Origin: Gammaproteobacteria bacterium
GTDB lineage: Bacteria; Pseudomonadota; Gammaproteobacteria; Steroidobacterales; Steroidobacteraceae
Length of the DNA: 10,770 nucleotides
Assembly (NCBI GenBank): GCA_030039615.1
Contig: JASHVF010000126.1
Location: 1 to 10,770 of the forward strand
Direction of reading: 5' to 3'
Each line of letters starts with the position of its first letter. Position 1 is the stretch's first letter. Positions 1 to 7,371 of the stretch are shown piece by piece. A program made the position numbers and the translations under genes. Under the pieces are notes generated by a model. That model was not told the DNA's origin, did not search any database, and saw only the letters and a program-made list of their open reading frames with translations.

Positions 1-401
1 GACGGATCGCGCAGCAGCCGCTGGATGACCTGGACCGACTGCGCATCGACCGAAACGCTCGAGGCGATGACCCTGCCATGGGTGTCGATCACCATCACCA
101 TGTCGGCGCCGATGCGCCGGGCGTTGTTGCGCGCGGCGGACAGCACCGTGGGCGGATCGCCGCTCGCGACCGCTTCGCGGAACCCGAAATCCGCGGCTGT
201 CACCGCCACGCCCTGGGTCAGCTCCCCGGTGCGATAGCTCATCAGCTGGAGCGCAAGCGAACCGCCCGACCTGAGCTCCTGCCGAGCCCGGGTCTCGACC
301 ATCGCCCGCGTGCTGGCCAGCACTGCGGCCAGCGTCACAGTTTGGGTGACGATGACCAGGCCGATGATCAGCACGAGAAGTCGTTTGCGGAAACTGCCCA
401 T
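1..401 (-). CDS. Membrane-anchored sensor protein, N-terminal part (Cache-like periplasmic domain), partial
   Basis: This is the first ~133 residues of a protein that continues beyond the left edge. It begins MGSFRKRLLVLIIGLVIVTQ: a short basic stretch followed by one transmembrane helix (about residues 8-30), then an extracytoplasmic region that opens with a helix (Arg/Glu-rich, residues 31-50) and leads into a segment with 'ADFGFREAVASGD' and 'MVMVIDTHGRVIASS'. This pattern resembles the double-Cache sensor domains of proteobacterial GGDEF/EAL proteins, histidine kinases or chemoreceptors; which output domain follows cannot be seen. The ATG at 401 lacks a clear Shine-Dalgarno; an in-frame GTG pair about eight codons upstream is an alternative. 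It is divergent from the cupredoxin gene, with about 70 bases between. The transmembrane anchor is clear, the sensor family probable, and the signal sensed unknown. Confidence 0.72.
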   Translation of the reverse strand, partial: MGSFRKRLLVLIIGLVIVTQTVTLAAVLASTRAMVETRARQELRSGGSLALQLMSYRTGELTQGVAVTAADFGFREAVASGDPPTVLSAARNNARRIGADMVMVIDTHGRVIASSVSVDAQSVQVIQRLLRDP

Positions 402-471
402 GAAAAGCGCTCGAATGCCCACCACATCGTAGGCGTCCCGCCGACCAGGGAGCGAGCACACGAGTGCGGGA

Positions 472-1158
472 ATGAGACCTCCGGCACGTCCTAGTGGGGT
501 GACGGCAAGCTTGCGGGCCTGGCTGGCCCTGGGCGCCGTCCTGGGTGCGCTGGCACCCGCCGCGGGCGTGCGCGCGGCCACTCTGGTGATCACCGTGCAG
601 GCCGCCGACGGCCGCCCGCTCCAGGGAGTGGTGGTCGCGGCGCGCTCGCTCGATCCGCAGGCTCCCAGGCCCGCGCCGATCAAGGCCGTCATGGACCAGA
701 TAGACCGCACCTTCACTCCGGACCTGCTGGTCATCCCGGTCGGCTCCACCGTGACCTTCCCCAACACCGACAGGGTGAGCCACCAGATCTACTCCTTCTC
801 CCCGGCGAAGCGCTTTCAGCTGCCGCTCTACCGCGGCACGCCCTACCCGCCGGTGCACTTCGACCAGGCGGGCGTCGTCACGCTCGGCTGCAACATCCAC
901 GACGAGATGGTCGGCTACCTGGTGGTGACCGATGCGCCCTACTACGGGCGCACGGATGCGCGCGGCGCATGGACCGCGGACGTCGCACAGGGCCGCTATC
1001 GGATCGCCGTCTGGCACCCGCGCATGCGCGACAGCGAAGCCGATCTCGAGCGCGAGCTCACGGTCGGTGCGAGCGACCGCGCCGCGCTGACCCTGCGCCT
1101 GGCCAAGGCGCTGCAGCCGGCGCCGCTCAGCGACCGGCCGCACTCGTGGGACTATTGA
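472..1158 (+). CDS. Exported cupredoxin-domain protein ('methylamine utilization protein'-like)
   Basis: A 228-residue exported protein. Residues 1-35 form a signal peptide (Arg-rich start, Ala/Leu core, probable cleavage at VRA|ATL). The mature part opens with a beta-strand segment (ITVQAADGRPLQGVVV), then a plastocyanin-like fold with 'VIPVGSTVTFPNTD' (88-100). The type-1 copper ligands appear to be His104 in SHQIY and Cys140, His143 and Met146 in GCNIHDEM. After about residue 155 a short carboxypeptidase-regulatory-like beta domain follows (TDARGAWTADVAQGRYRIAVWHP). Homologues are often annotated as methylamine utilization proteins, but no mau genes are visible, so a general periplasmic electron-carrier or copper-binding role is safer. 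The ATG at 472 is used; a GTG at 499 in the same frame is possible, and neither has a strong ribosome site. It is followed after 11 bases by the barrel protein gene and is probably cotranscribed with it. Confidence 0.85.
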   Translation: MRPPARPSGVTASLRAWLALGAVLGALAPAAGVRAATLVITVQAADGRPLQGVVVAARSLDPQAPRPAPIKAVMDQIDRTFTPDLLVIPVGSTVTFPNTDRVSHQIYSFSPAKRFQLPLYRGTPYPPVHFDQAGVVTLGCNIHDEMVGYLVVTDAPYYGRTDARGAWTADVAQGRYRIAVWHPRMRDSEADLERELTVGASDRAALTLRLAKALQPAPLSDRPHSWDY

Positions 1159-1169
1159 GGACGACGCGC

Positions 1170-2426
1170 ATGACTTGCTGCGCCAGCGCGCGCCGTCGCG
1201 CCCCGATACTTCCGCTCGCGGCTCTGGGCCTTGCGCTCGCGGCCCGTGCCGGCCTCTGCGCCGCCACCGACTGGGAGCTGAGCGTGGATGCGCGGCTGGT
1301 GGACTCCAATGCCGAGCCCTCGCTCATGGAGGGCGGACTCGGTACGACGCGCTTCAGCAGCAACGATGACGGGCTGCAGCTCGGGCGGATCCGGCTCGCA
1401 GTGACGCAGCCGCTCGGCGAGCTGTGGAGCGCGCACGCCGACCTCTCCATGTACGACGACAAGGACCGCAGCCCGGTCGGTGCCACCGAAGCCTATCTGC
1501 TGTTCCGGCCTTACCCCGTGGCCGGCTACCGCTTGCGCCTCAAGGCCGGCGCATTCTATCCGCCGATCTCGCTCGAGAACCGCGCTCCCGGCTGGGATTC
1601 GCCCTACACGCTCTCCTACTCGGCCATCAACAGCTGGCTCGCCACCGAAGTGCGCCCCATCGGACTCGAGGGCACGCTCGACTGGCTCGGCACCCGCGGC
1701 GGCCACGAGTTCGATCTCGGCGCGACCGGCGGCGTGTTCGGCTGGGACCAGGGCACCGGCGTGGTGCTCACCAACAACGGCTTCTCGCTCACCGACCGGC
1801 AGACGCCGCTGTTCGGCCGCGTCGGGCAGCCGGGCGCCAACCCGCTCGGGGGCGCCGAGCCCTTCCTGCAGTTCGATCACCAGGCGGGTGTCTACGGCGG
1901 CCTGGAGCTGCGCTACCTCGATCGGGTGGTGCTGCGGGTGCTGCGCTACGACAACCGCGCCGAGCCGCTGGCGGACGACGACACGACCGCCAACTACTCC
2001 CAGGAGACGCGCTTCACCAGCGCCGGGGCGCGCGTCGAGGCCGATCACGGCTGGACGGGCATCGTGCAGTGGCTCGACGGCGAGACCATCACGGCGCAGG
2101 ACGGAGTGCCGGGAGGCCTGTCGAGCTGGCCGTTCCGCGCGCAATTTGCCCTCGTCTCCAAGCGCTTCGGACGCCACAGCCTGAGCGTGCGCTACGACCG
2201 CTTCACGGTCGATTCGGTGAACGGCTGGGGCTACGGCGCGCAGGACGGGCATGCCCTCACCGCGGCCTACGTGTTCGAGCGCGACGCGCACTGGCGCTGC
2301 ACGCTCGAATGGCTGCAGGTGGTGAGCAGCTCATCCAGCCGCGTCGCCTTCGGCGGACCGCCGCTGCTCACCGAGACGCAGCTGCAGCTCGCGGTGCGCT
2401 ACGCCCTCGGCTCCGGGGTCTATTGA
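1170..2426 (+). CDS. Predicted outer-membrane beta-barrel (porin-like) protein
   Basis: A 418-residue protein with an N-terminal signal peptide (MTCCASARRR, then an Ala/Leu core; cleavage near ARA27 or LCA31). The Cys at 30 does not sit in a proper lipobox. The mature protein alternates polar and hydrophobic residues in many short strands, is rich in Tyr, Trp, Gly and Asp, and ends with a strand LQLAVRYALGSGVY whose terminal aromatic residue suits an outer-membrane barrel. There is no TonB plug, S-layer-like domain or coiled coil. The frame is open upstream to 969, but that stretch lies inside the cupredoxin gene; the ATG at 1170 is preceded by GAGG overlapping the previous stop codon and leads straight into the signal peptide. 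I cannot assign a substrate. The pairing with the cupredoxin suggests an envelope role, perhaps metal or small-molecule passage, but this is inference. Confidence 0.75.
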   Translation: MTCCASARRRAPILPLAALGLALAARAGLCAATDWELSVDARLVDSNAEPSLMEGGLGTTRFSSNDDGLQLGRIRLAVTQPLGELWSAHADLSMYDDKDRSPVGATEAYLLFRPYPVAGYRLRLKAGAFYPPISLENRAPGWDSPYTLSYSAINSWLATEVRPIGLEGTLDWLGTRGGHEFDLGATGGVFGWDQGTGVVLTNNGFSLTDRQTPLFGRVGQPGANPLGGAEPFLQFDHQAGVYGGLELRYLDRVVLRVLRYDNRAEPLADDDTTANYSQETRFTSAGARVEADHGWTGIVQWLDGETITAQDGVPGGLSSWPFRAQFALVSKRFGRHSLSVRYDRFTVDSVNGWGYGAQDGHALTAAYVFERDAHWRCTLEWLQVVSSSSSRVAFGGPPLLTETQLQLAVRYALGSGVY

Positions 2427-2437
2427 TCGCCGAAATC

Positions 2438-2451
2438 GCGGCGCGCGCCGC
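2438..2451. repeat. 14-bp perfect palindrome between convergent genes
   Basis: GCGGCGCGCGCCGC is a perfect palindrome in the 30-base gap between the stop of the barrel gene (plus) and the stop of the 2-oxoacid oxidoreductase beta gene (minus). It could act as a shared bidirectional stop hairpin, but it leaves almost no loop and there is no T-run on either side, so it may only reflect the high GC content. Confidence 0.3.
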
Positions 2452-2456
2452 TACCC

Positions 2457-3515
2457 TCAGCGATAACGCGCCAGGATCTTCTCGAGTCCCTGCGAGCCCG
2501 GCGACAGTGCCTCGTAGGGGATGCTGTTGAGCGGCGCGGCGGGGGTCGAGTTCACCTGGTGGAACTCGTGCTGCGCATTCTCGTCGACGAACAGCAGGCC
2601 CGTCAGGTACTCCCCGGCCCGCATGCGCTCCTGGATCTGCTGCGCGGCACTGACGCGATTGGTGGGATCGTAGGCGGCGTCGAGCTTCCTCAGGAGGATG
2701 CGGCTGCCGTCGTGCATCACCACCGGCACGGTCTCGCCGGCGCGGTAATCGACGCTGATCTCGCGCTCGAGCGGCACGAAGTCGGCGTGCACCGCCGGCT
2801 CGTAGTGCTCGCGGGTGTAGGCGTAGCTCTTGGTCGAGCCCTCGTGGTCGTTGAAGGTCACGCACGGCGAGAGCACGTCGATGAGCGCGAAGCCGCGGTG
2901 CTTCAAGCCCGCCTGGATGAGCGGCACCAGCTGCGCCTTGTCGCCCGAGAAGCTGCGCGCCACGAACGACGCCCCGAGCGTCATGGCGAGCAGCACCGGA
3001 TCGATCGGCGGCTGCACGTTGGTCTCGCCCTTCTTGGCTTTCGTGCCGATGTCGGCCGACGCCGAGAACTGCCCCTTGGTGAGTCCGTACACACCGTTGT
3101 TCTCGATGATGTAGAGCATGTCGAGGTTGCGGCGGATGGCGTGGCAGAACTGCCCGAGCCCGATCGACAGGGTGTCGCCGTCGCCGGAGACGCCGATATA
3201 GGTGAGATCGCGGTTGGCGGCGTTGGCGCCCATGGCGATGGACGGCATGCGACCGTGCACGGAGTTGAAGCCGTGGCCGCCGGAGACGAAGTAGGCGGTG
3301 GTCTTGGAGGAGCAGCCGATGCCCGAGAGCTTCACCACGTTCTGCGGCTCGAGCGACAGGCCCCAGATGGCCTCGGTGATCGAGGCCGTGATCGAGTCGT
3401 GGCCGCAGCCGGCGCACAGCGTCGACAGCGCCCCTTCGTAGTCGCGGCGCGTCAGCCCGAGCGTATTGCGCGGCAGCGACGGGTGGGCGACCTTCGGTTT
3501 CGCGATGAACGTCAT
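2457..3515 (-). CDS. korB: 2-oxoacid:ferredoxin oxidoreductase, beta subunit (probably 2-oxoglutarate)
   Basis: A 352-residue catalytic subunit that binds thiamine diphosphate and, with the alpha subunit, oxidatively decarboxylates a 2-oxoacid to its CoA thioester, passing electrons to an iron-sulfur centre. The TPP/Mg motif is visible as GDGD (111-114) through IENNGVYGLT (137-146). Four cysteines, Cys34 and Cys37 (CAGCGH), Cys68 (GIGCSSK) and Cys218 (LSPCVTFND), have the spacing expected for the [4Fe-4S] ligands of two-subunit archaeal-type enzymes. The length is normal for KorB/OorB-type subunits. The ATG at 3515 has GGAG seven bases upstream. It is the last gene of the three-gene minus-strand unit, 36 bases after the alpha gene. 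The family is certain; substrate choice (2-oxoglutarate rather than pyruvate or a broad range) is inferred from the subunit architecture and partner flavoprotein. Confidence 0.93.
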   Translation of the reverse strand: MTFIAKPKVAHPSLPRNTLGLTRRDYEGALSTLCAGCGHDSITASITEAIWGLSLEPQNVVKLSGIGCSSKTTAYFVSGGHGFNSVHGRMPSIAMGANAANRDLTYIGVSGDGDTLSIGLGQFCHAIRRNLDMLYIIENNGVYGLTKGQFSASADIGTKAKKGETNVQPPIDPVLLAMTLGASFVARSFSGDKAQLVPLIQAGLKHRGFALIDVLSPCVTFNDHEGSTKSYAYTREHYEPAVHADFVPLEREISVDYRAGETVPVVMHDGSRILLRKLDAAYDPTNRVSAAQQIQERMRAGEYLTGLLFVDENAQHEFHQVNSTPAAPLNSIPYEALSPGSQGLEKILARYR

Positions 3516-3551
3516 GACGGGGCTCCGGATCGAGGCGATGCGCGACGCTCT

Positions 3552-5390
3552 TCAGGCACGGGCCACGCCCTTGGGGTGCGAGGCGCGCTCGTGCTGCAGC
3601 TCGGCCAGCACGCCCTCGACGATGAACGCCGAGGAGATCGGCAGCCCCGAGTAGTGCAGCAGCGAGCGCAGCTTCGACTTCTCGACGGCGGTCTCGAGCG
3701 TCAGCAGCGCGCGCAGCTGCGCGTCGCGGTTCTGCTCGACGACGAACAGCCGCTCATGCGCCGCCAGGAACTTCTCCACGTCCTCGCTGAAGGGGAAGGC
3801 GCGCACCCGCATGTAGTCCACGGTGACGCCGCGTGCGGCCAGCAGGTCGCGCGCCTCGCGGATCGCGCCGTCGCAGCTGCCGATCGAGACGATGCCGATC
3901 TTCGAGTCGGCGGTGGCATCGATCACCGCGCGCGGCACCAGGCGTTTCGCGGTCGCCCACTTGCGCAGCAGCCGGTCGAGCACCACCTGGTAATCGGCGG
4001 AGTCCTCGGTGTAGGCGCCGTACTGGTTGTGGCCCGAGCCGCGCGTGAAGTACGCCGCCTTGGGGTCGACGCCCGGCAGTGTGCGGTAGCCGATGCCGTC
4101 CTCATCCACGTCGAGGAAGCGGTAGAACTTCTTCAGCTTCAGCACCTCTTCCTTGCCGAGCATCTTGCCGCGATCGGGCCGGTAGCTGTCGTCCCACTTG
4201 AGATCGCGGCACATCCAGTCGTTCATGCCGATGTCGAGGTCGGAGAGCACCATCACCGGGGTCTGCAGCCGCTCCGCCAGGTCGAAGGCCTGCACCGCCA
4301 TGTAGAAGCATTCCTCGGGGTTGGCGGGGTAGAGACACACGTGGCGCGTGTCGCCGTGCGAGGCGTAGGCCGCCAGCATGAGATCGCCCTGCTGGGTGCG
4401 GGTCGGCATGCCCGTGGAGGGCCCGACGCGCTGGATGTCGAAGATCACCGCCGGGACTTCCGCGTAGTAGGCAAGACCCAGGAACTCGTTCATGAGCGAG
4501 ATGCCCGGGCCCGAAGTCGCGGTAAAGGCGCGCGCGCCGTTCCACATGGCGCCGATCACCATGCCGATCGCCGCCAGCTCGTCCTCCGCCTGGATGAAGG
4601 CGAAGTTCTTCGCCCCCGTGTCCTTATCGACGCGGCTGCGGTCGGCGAACATCTTGAACGCGTCCATCAGCGAGGTGGACGGCGTGATCGGGTACCAGGC
4701 GGCGACCGTGGCGCCGGCATAGAGCGCGCCGAGCGCTGCCGAGGTGTTGCCGTCGATCATGATGTGGCCGGCGGTCTCGTCGAGCGGCTCGACCTTGAGC
4801 GGCAGCGGGCACTCGAAGTTCGCCTTCGCGTAGTCGTAGCCGAGCTGGATCGCCTTCATGTTGCTCTCGACCAGCTGCGGCTTCTTCGCATAGGTCTCGG
4901 CGAGGAGCTCGCGGATGCGCGCCACGTCGAGGTCGAGGAGCGCGGCCAGCACCCCGGCGTAGCAGATGTTCTTCATCAGGATGCGGGTGCGCACGCCGTT
5001 GAAGCTCTCGTTGCAGAGCTGCGCCAGCGGCACGCCGAGCACCGTGATGTCGTCGCGCTTCAGCAGCGCCGGCCGCGGCCAGGTGGAGTCGTACACCAGG
5101 TAGCCGCCCGGGGCGACCTCGCGCACGTCGCGCGCGTAGGTCTCGGCGTTCATGGCCACCATGAGATCCACCCGCCCGGAGCGCGCCACGTAGCCCGCCC
5201 GCGTCACGCGGATCTCGTACCAGGTGGGCAGGCCCTGGATGTTGGACGGGAAGTAGTTCTTACCCATCACCGGGATGCCGCTCCTGAAGATCGACTTCAT
5301 GAGCAGCGTATTGGCGCTCGCCGAGCCGGTGCCGTTCACCGTGGCGATCTTGATGGTGAAGTCGTTGACGCGCGTGGTGGTGGGCGACAT
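3552..5390 (-). CDS. korA: 2-oxoacid:ferredoxin oxidoreductase, fused gamma-alpha subunit
   Basis: A 612-residue subunit of the cytoplasmic 2-oxoacid oxidoreductase. Residues ~10-195 are the gamma domain (begins FTIKIATVNGTGSASANTLL, with VDLMVAMN at 74-81), which helps bind CoA. Residues ~210-400 are the pyrimidine-binding domain of the alpha chain with YPITPSTS (233-240), GPGISLMNE (295-303) and GPSTGMPTRTQQGDL (323-337), the conserved 2-oxoacid site region. The C-terminal ~120 residues form the transketolase-C-like domain (KIGIVSIGSCDGAIREA; FVVEQNRDAQLRALL). No ferredoxin domain is present, as usual in this type. The same frame remains open far upstream, but that part is antisense-free shadow within the flavoprotein gene; the ATG at 5390 begins the conserved domain and lies five bases after the flavoprotein stop, so the two are translationally close. 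The family is certain; the substrate is not proven. Confidence 0.93.
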   Translation of the reverse strand: MSPTTTRVNDFTIKIATVNGTGSASANTLLMKSIFRSGIPVMGKNYFPSNIQGLPTWYEIRVTRAGYVARSGRVDLMVAMNAETYARDVREVAPGGYLVYDSTWPRPALLKRDDITVLGVPLAQLCNESFNGVRTRILMKNICYAGVLAALLDLDVARIRELLAETYAKKPQLVESNMKAIQLGYDYAKANFECPLPLKVEPLDETAGHIMIDGNTSAALGALYAGATVAAWYPITPSTSLMDAFKMFADRSRVDKDTGAKNFAFIQAEDELAAIGMVIGAMWNGARAFTATSGPGISLMNEFLGLAYYAEVPAVIFDIQRVGPSTGMPTRTQQGDLMLAAYASHGDTRHVCLYPANPEECFYMAVQAFDLAERLQTPVMVLSDLDIGMNDWMCRDLKWDDSYRPDRGKMLGKEEVLKLKKFYRFLDVDEDGIGYRTLPGVDPKAAYFTRGSGHNQYGAYTEDSADYQVVLDRLLRKWATAKRLVPRAVIDATADSKIGIVSIGSCDGAIREARDLLAARGVTVDYMRVRAFPFSEDVEKFLAAHERLFVVEQNRDAQLRALLTLETAVEKSKLRSLLHYSGLPISSAFIVEGVLAELQHERASHPKGVARA

Positions 5391-5395
5391 GGCTT

Positions 5396-7213
5396 TCAGG
5401 CGATCTTCTTGGCAGGCTGCGCGGGCAGCGCGCGCGGCTCGTCGGCGGCGTGCGGCCACTTGAGCTCGGACTTCTGCATATCCCAGGCGGCGGTCGGGCA
5501 GCGCTCGGCGCACAGCCCGCAGTGCACGCACAGGTCCTCGTCCTTGACCATCACCCGGGCGGTCTGCGGCAGCGCCGCCGAGACGTACAGCGGCTCGGCG
5601 AGGTTCTTCGCCGGCGCCTTGAGGCGCGCGCGCAGCTCGCTCTCGGTGCCGTTGTGGGTGATGGTGAGACAGTCGACCGGGCAGATGTCGATGCAGGCGT
5701 CGCACTCGATGCAGAGCTTGGCGGTGAACACCGTCTGCACGTCGCAGTTGAGGCAGCGCTGCACCTCCTGCTCCACCTGCTCGGCGGTGAAGCCGAGCTC
5801 GACCTCGATGTTGAGCTTCTTGAAGCGCTCCTTGATGGAGACGTGCGGCATGAGGCGCCGCTCGACCGGCGTGTAGTCGTTCGAGTACGACCACTCGTGC
5901 ATGCCCATCTTGCGGCTCTGCAGGTTCATTCCCGGCGGCAGCCGCTCGGCGACCGGTTCGCCCTGGCAGTGGCGGTGGATGGAGATGGCGGCCTGGTGGC
6001 CGTGCTCGACCGCCCAGATGATGTTCTTCGGGCCAAAGGCGGCATCGCCGCCGAAGAACACGCCCGCACGGGTCGACTGGAAGGTGGTCTTGTCGATCAC
6101 CGGCACGTCCCACTTGTCGAACTCGATGCCGAGATCGCGCTCGATCCACGGGAAGGCGTTCTCCTGGCCGATGGCGAGGATCACGTCGTCGGCCGGCAGG
6201 AACTCCTCGCCCGCGACGCGCTCGGCGGTGATGCGCCCGGCGTCGTCGACGTCGTACTCCATGCGGTCGAACAGCATGCCGCTGAGGCGCCCGCCCTCGA
6301 GCACGAAGGCCTTGGGAGAACGGTTGACGACGATCTGGACGCTCTCCTCCTCGGCGTCCTCGAGCTCCCAGGCGGAGGCCTTGAAGAAGGCGCGCGGCTT
6401 GCGCGCCATGACCTTGACGCTCTCGGCGCCGAGCCGCAGGCTCGTGCGGCAGCAGTCCATCGCGGTGTTGCCGACGCCGATGATGAGCACGCGCTTGCCG
6501 ACCTTGTCGATGTGGCCGAAGGCGACCGACTCGAGCCAGGCGATGCCGATATGGACGTTGGCGGCGGCGGCCTCGCGGCCCGGCAGCTTCAGCTCCTTGC
6601 CCTTCGGTGCGCCGGAGCCGACGAACACCGCATCAAAGCCGCCGCTGCCGAGGAGCTCGCGCATGCTGCTCACCGGGGTGTTGAGCCGGAGGTCGACGCC
6701 CATGCCGCTGATCATCGCGATCTCTTCGTTCAGCACCGCGGCCGGCAGGCGGAACGAGGGAATGTTGGTGCGCATCAGGCCGCCGGGCTCGCCGTACTGC
6801 TCGAAGATCGTGACCTGGTAGCCGAGCGGCATGAGATCGTTGGCGACGGTGAGCGAGGCGCAGCCGGCGCCTATGCAGGCGATGCGCTTGCCGTTCTTCG
6901 CCGTGGGGATCTGCGGCAGCCGCGCGCTCACATCGTCACGGTGGTCGGCCGCGACGCGTTTCAGGCGGCAGATCGCCACCGGTTTCTGCTCGATGCGCCC
7001 GCGCCTGCAGGCCGGCTCGCAGGGACGATCGCAGACGCGCCCCAGGATCCCGGGAAATACGTTCGAGTGCCGGTTCACCATGTAGGCGTCGGTGAAGCGG
7101 CCCTGGGCGATCAGGCGGATGTACTCAGGAACGTCGGTGTGAGCCGGACAGGCCCACTGGCAATCCACAACTCGATGGTAGTAATCGGGATGGGAGGTAT
7201 CGGTGGGTTCCAT
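5396..7213 (-). CDS. NAD(P)H-type FAD oxidoreductase with fused 2[4Fe-4S] ferredoxin domain, partner of KorAB
   Basis: A 605-residue iron-sulfur flavoprotein related to the small subunit of glutamate synthase and to NfnB. The N-terminal domain has cysteines of a [4Fe-4S] fold (Cys18, Cys22, Cys61, Cys65, Cys69). An FAD site follows (CIGAGCASLTVANDL, 113-127; EQYGEPGGLM, 138-147) and an NAD(P) site (VLIIGVGNTAMDCC, 242-255); GVFFGGDAAFGP (384-395) is the second FAD contact. The C-terminus carries two CxxCxxCxxxCP motifs (501-512 and 562-573), separated by an unusually long linker, plus an extra CLNC at 487-490. It is the first gene of the unit that continues with korA and korB, so it probably carries electrons between the 2-oxoacid enzyme and NAD(P). 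A similar KorAB plus iron-sulfur flavoprotein complex is known as 2-oxoglutarate:NADP+ oxidoreductase in Azoarcus evansii. A role in glutamate synthesis is unlikely, as no large glutamate synthase subunit is nearby. Confidence 0.88.
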   Translation of the reverse strand: MEPTDTSHPDYYHRVVDCQWACPAHTDVPEYIRLIAQGRFTDAYMVNRHSNVFPGILGRVCDRPCEPACRRGRIEQKPVAICRLKRVAADHRDDVSARLPQIPTAKNGKRIACIGAGCASLTVANDLMPLGYQVTIFEQYGEPGGLMRTNIPSFRLPAAVLNEEIAMISGMGVDLRLNTPVSSMRELLGSGGFDAVFVGSGAPKGKELKLPGREAAAANVHIGIAWLESVAFGHIDKVGKRVLIIGVGNTAMDCCRTSLRLGAESVKVMARKPRAFFKASAWELEDAEEESVQIVVNRSPKAFVLEGGRLSGMLFDRMEYDVDDAGRITAERVAGEEFLPADDVILAIGQENAFPWIERDLGIEFDKWDVPVIDKTTFQSTRAGVFFGGDAAFGPKNIIWAVEHGHQAAISIHRHCQGEPVAERLPPGMNLQSRKMGMHEWSYSNDYTPVERRLMPHVSIKERFKKLNIEVELGFTAEQVEQEVQRCLNCDVQTVFTAKLCIECDACIDICPVDCLTITHNGTESELRARLKAPAKNLAEPLYVSAALPQTARVMVKDEDLCVHCGLCAERCPTAAWDMQKSELKWPHAADEPRALPAQPAKKIA

Positions 7214-7259
7214 TCACACACTAGGGCCGGCGTTGCCGCGGGCCCTCGCTGCCGGGGGA

Positions 7260-7285
7260 CGCTGAGTATAGAGGCGCGAGGCGGA
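7260..7285 (-). promoter_or_regulatory. Candidate promoter of the flavoprotein-korA-korB unit
   Basis: On the minus strand TCTATACTCAGCG (7272 to 7260) contains a good -10 hexamer TATACT (7270 to 7265). Transcription would start near 7258, giving a leader of about 45 bases before the ATG at 7213. No convincing -35 hexamer lies 16-18 bases upstream. A nearly identical segment stands in opposite orientation ahead of the DUF971 gene. Confidence 0.45.
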
Positions 7286-7325
7286 ATTTCATCGTCGTTA
7301 ATGTCCCCGAGTGCGCATTCGCGCA

Positions 7326-7355
7326 CATTTGCAGCACGGTCCCGCAGCGCAAATG
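7326..7355. promoter_or_regulatory. Inverted repeat, possible operator, in the divergent intergenic region
   Basis: CATTTGC (7326-7332) and GCAAATG (7349-7355) form a perfect 7-bp inverted repeat with a 16-base spacer, lying between the two divergent -10 segments. This could be a site for a dimeric regulator of the kor unit or of the DUF971 gene, or a weak hairpin. I recognise no known consensus in it. Confidence 0.3.
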
Positions 7356-7371
7356 ACGGCCCGTGCGCGAC

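Noticed and set aside
78..494. Plus-strand frame opposite the sensor gene.
   Set aside because: The His/Arg-rich translation has no domain, while the minus strand gives a clear membrane anchor and sensor-like sequence.
472..1158. Assignment to methylamine oxidation because of the common database label.
   Set aside because: No methylamine dehydrogenase or other mau genes are visible; the label is probably inherited from a distant cupredoxin relation.
969..1169. Upstream extension of the barrel protein frame.
   Set aside because: It overlaps the cupredoxin gene and would bury the signal peptide; the ATG at 1170 has a ribosome site and leads directly into a signal sequence.
1152..2291. A 379-codon minus-strand frame opposite the barrel gene.
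   Set aside because: It lacks a recognisable domain and has the biased composition of a shadow frame; the plus-strand product has a signal peptide and barrel-like pattern.
2559..5876. A 1105-codon open frame on the plus strand, antisense to korB, korA and the flavoprotein gene.
   Set aside because: The opposite strand encodes well-conserved enzymes throughout; the translation is Arg/His/Val/Gly-rich without any recognisable domain. Long antisense frames are common at this GC content.
5391..6149. Upstream extension of the korA frame by about 250 codons.
   Set aside because: It lies within the flavoprotein gene in another frame, is Arg/Ala-rich and has no family match; the conserved gamma domain begins at the ATG at 5390.
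5396..7213. Glutamate synthase small subunit (gltD).
   Set aside because: Similar FAD/NAD(P) core, but the added C-terminal ferredoxin motifs and the operon with korAB, and the absence of gltB, argue for a different partner.
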